NCBI GenBank assembly: GCA_964624825.1
Contig: CAZUYD010000008.1
Span: 6,848-70,847, forward strand
Reading direction: 5' to 3'
Source: Enorma sp964624825
GTDB lineage: Bacteria > Actinomycetota > Coriobacteriia > Coriobacteriales > Coriobacteriaceae
DNA length: 64,000 nt
Below are positions 61,991 to 64,000 of this stretch, in pieces. The number at the start of each line of letters is the position of its first letter. The first letter of the stretch is position 1. Made by a program: the position numbers and the translations under genes. Under the pieces are notes generated by a model, which was not told the origin of the DNA, did no database searches, and worked only from the letters and a program-made list of their open reading frames with translations.

Positions 61991-63373
61991 CTATTCCTCG
62001 TGGAACCCGTCAAGCTCGTAGAATTTAGTCGAGGCGGGCACGAATGCCAGGTCAACCTCACCGGTCGGGCCCGAGCGGTTCTTCGCAACGATGACGCGCG
62101 TGACCCCCATGTCAGGACGGTCTTCGCGCGATGCCTCCTGCTCATCGGTGGAGCGGTCGAGGAACATGACGATATCGGCGTCCTGCTCAATAGAGCCCGA
62201 TTCACGCAGGTCGGAGAGCTGGGGGCGCTTGCCGGTGCGACTTTCGACCGCACGGGACAGCTGAGAAAGCGAGACCACTGGAACGCCCAGGTCCTTTGCA
62301 AGGATCTTGAGGGCGCGGCTCATCTCGGCCACCTCTACCGCGCGGCTCTCGGCGCGGCGGCCTGCCGGCGGGCTCACCAGCTGAAGGTAGTCGAGAATAA
62401 TGACCGCCTTCTCCTTGTTGTGGAGCATGCGGCGCGCCTTTGCGCGAATCTCGGTGATGGTGGTACCCGGCGTATCGTCAATAAGGATGTCGAGCTTCGA
62501 CAGCTCCTGCGTCGCCTCGTTGATATTCGCCCACTGCGTCGGCTCGATGCGCCCCGTGCGAAAGTCCGAGATTGACACCGCGGCATGCGCGCAGATGAGG
62601 CGCTGCGCGATCTCCTTGCCGCTCATCTCGAGCGAGAAGAATCCCACGGTATATCCCTCGGCCGCCGCGTTGAGCGCCAAGTTCAGGGCGAACGACGTCT
62701 TACCCACCGCAGGGCGCGCGCCCAAGATGACGAGCTGGCCTTCACGCAAGCCAAGCAACAGCCGGTCAAGGCTCGGATACCCCGTCGGCACGCCATGCGC
62801 CTGCCCGCCAGCCGCGGCGACCTCCGCCGCCTCGTTATACGCTTCGATCATGAAGTCGGTAAGTGTGCGGTAGGCGTTCGCCACCTCGCGATCGGTAATC
62901 TTCAACACCAGGCTCTCGGCCTGTTCGACCGCCTCTTTCGCATCGAGCGGGGCATCGTAGGCAAGCGCGCTGATCTCGCTTGCCGCCTTGATGAGCTCAC
63001 GGAGCAGCGCATCGCGCCGCATCATCTCGGCGTGATGCTGCCAGTTGGCAAGCGCGATGGTGTTTCCCACCAGCTCGAGAACATACGCCTCGCCGCCGAC
63101 CGCCGCGAGCTTCCCCTCGGACGTTAGATAATCGATGACCGAAATGGAATCGATGGGAATGGCGCGCTCGCTCATCGCCGCCATCGCGCAGAACAGCTCG
63201 CGATGCGCCGGCCGATAGAAGTCATCGGCGCGCAGTTCGGAAATTGCATCGTCGACCACATCGGGCGAGAGCAGCATGGCCGAAAGCACGTTCGCCTCCG
63301 CCTCAGTGCTGTTGGGAAGACCCTGATGCGCAGCGCGATCGATGGAATTCGGTGTGTAGTCGCTCGGCGTCAC
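61991..63373 (-). CDS. dnaB: Replicative DNA helicase
   Basis: The hexameric helicase that unwinds DNA at the replication fork. It has 460 residues. The N-terminal DnaB domain (about 20-120, NSTEAEANVLSAMLLSPDVV) is followed by the RecA-like core with Walker A LGARPAVGKTSFALNLA, Walker B AVIILDYLQLVS, and the DLRESGSIEQDADIVMFL and arginine finger region NRSGPTG. GTG at 63373 is chosen because GAGGGAGG lies 7 bases upstream and it gives VTPSDYTPNS; upstream in-frame codons are Arg/His-rich. No intein is visible. Confidence 0.97.
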   Translation of the reverse strand: MTPSDYTPNSIDRAAHQGLPNSTEAEANVLSAMLLSPDVVDDAISELRADDFYRPAHRELFCAMAAMSERAIPIDSISVIDYLTSEGKLAAVGGEAYVLELVGNTIALANWQHHAEMMRRDALLRELIKAASEISALAYDAPLDAKEAVEQAESLVLKITDREVANAYRTLTDFMIEAYNEAAEVAAAGGQAHGVPTGYPSLDRLLLGLREGQLVILGARPAVGKTSFALNLALNAAAEGYTVGFFSLEMSGKEIAQRLICAHAAVSISDFRTGRIEPTQWANINEATQELSKLDILIDDTPGTTITEIRAKARRMLHNKEKAVIILDYLQLVSPPAGRRAESRAVEVAEMSRALKILAKDLGVPVVSLSQLSRAVESRTGKRPQLSDLRESGSIEQDADIVMFLDRSTDEQEASREDRPDMGVTRVIVAKNRSGPTGEVDLAFVPASTKFYELDGFHEE

Positions 63374-64000
63374 GCGCTGCCCTCCCTCACTTGAGACCCG
63401 CATTCTGTGCATGGCCATCGAGGTGCCAAACCCCTCGGAGCACTTATGGTAGTGCATTCGCCGGCGCTTATGAGGCTGCAACTTCGGCAAGCGCGCCCTG
63501 TTTTGCGCATGGGTGCTTTCCACACAACGCTGTTTACAAACGCAGGCCGTTGTTCTGCGCGATTCTCAGTTATTAACGTTTTCCACATTTCCGGGCATTA
63601 CTGAGCGCAAGTTTTCCACAGCACTGAGTCCTACCTGCTATTATTCATCTTCTGCAAAATCCTTGCACAATTACTGATTGATAATATTTGTATATTTCGT
63701 GAAATGCCTGATAGGAGCTATTAAATTATCCAATTCGCAGGAAAACCCCGCCATAAAATACCGAATGCCCGCACGCATCGTCTGTGAAAAACTGTCTCGG
63801 TAAGCTGTGCTATCCGCTCAAGCACAAACGCTACCTGTGGATTTCTTACTTTCTCGATTTGTCAAGTGAAAGTTTCAACTCATCCTTGAGCCTTGCCATC
63901 GAGCGCAAGCCTCTTCGCCAAACTCGCACCGCCTCGCGACAGCCTCGCCTTTGGTGTCAGATTATCGGGCGCAGAAAAGAGCCCGCTCCGCTAACCTGCG
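63374..64000. other. Gene-free region with DnaA-box-like sites
   Basis: No gene is seen from the dnaB start to the window edge. DnaA-box-like nonamers TTTTCCACA occur at 63579-63587 and 63612-63620, TGTGGATTT at 63836-63844 (reverse orientation) and TGTGAAAAA at 63783-63791. The stretch 63640-63740 is the AT-richest in the neighbourhood, like a DNA-unwinding element. Close to 63960 GGTGTCAGATTATC resembles one arm of the dispersed palindromes. A replication-origin-associated region is possible. Confidence 0.5.

Overview
The window is a high-GC, densely coded bacterial chromosome segment. Gene content fits an anaerobic gut actinobacterium of the class Coriobacteriia, Collinsella-like in overall style: a rubrerythrin but no catalase in view, many peptide and amino-acid handling genes, a membrane-anchored LuxR regulator, an LPXTG surface protein, a Tat lipoprotein peptide-binding protein and an agmatine deiminase operon. 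The class is an inference from gene style, and the genus is not proved. One 100-N scaffold gap lies at 8378-8477.

Layout. Positions 1-6350 hold the end of pyk, a phospholipase C-like hydrolase and pheST under a T-box riboswitch. Positions 6350-13500 hold an M32 carboxypeptidase, a DMT transporter and a large M16C metalloprotease. Positions 13500-22460 hold a peptide ABC transporter operon that ends in two tandem TPR genes, with a divergent AraC regulator. Positions 22500-28700 hold a D-2-hydroxyacid dehydrogenase, metA and mfd. Positions 28800-32460 hold an LPXTG protein preceded by a 23-codon micro-ORF and a long leader, then rmuC and nth. Positions 32460-36400 hold a small membrane protein, rubrerythrin, an Fe-S-less MutY, an Rrf2 regulator and tRNA-Asp. 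Positions 36500-48300 hold two zinc-ribbon membrane proteins, a phosphoesterase, a glycosyltransferase-LytS-LytTR operon, queT, an MFS transporter, a second phospholipase C-like protein and a C39 peptidase. Positions 48700-55700 hold the agmatine catabolic genes (arcC, aguA, antiporter, putrescine carbamoyltransferase) with a divergent membrane LuxR regulator. Positions 55700-57600 hold an ATP-grasp and CofE-like pair. Positions 57700-63400 hold purD-degV-purA and dnaB, followed by an AT-rich stretch with DnaA-box-like sites.

Working together. The best-defined pathway turns agmatine into putrescine, ATP, CO2 and ammonia, with a 12-TM agmatine/putrescine exchanger; the divergent membrane LuxR protein is a likely AguR-type sensor. 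The peptide transporter, M32 and M16C peptidases point to peptide-based nutrition. The least explained items are three families of dispersed hairpin repeats (two 185-nt copies in opposite orientation; a 155-nt element with 25-bp perfect terminal inverted repeats; and several palindromes of about 37-39 nt), the structured leader with micro-ORF before the LPXTG gene, and the ATP-grasp/CofE-like pair.
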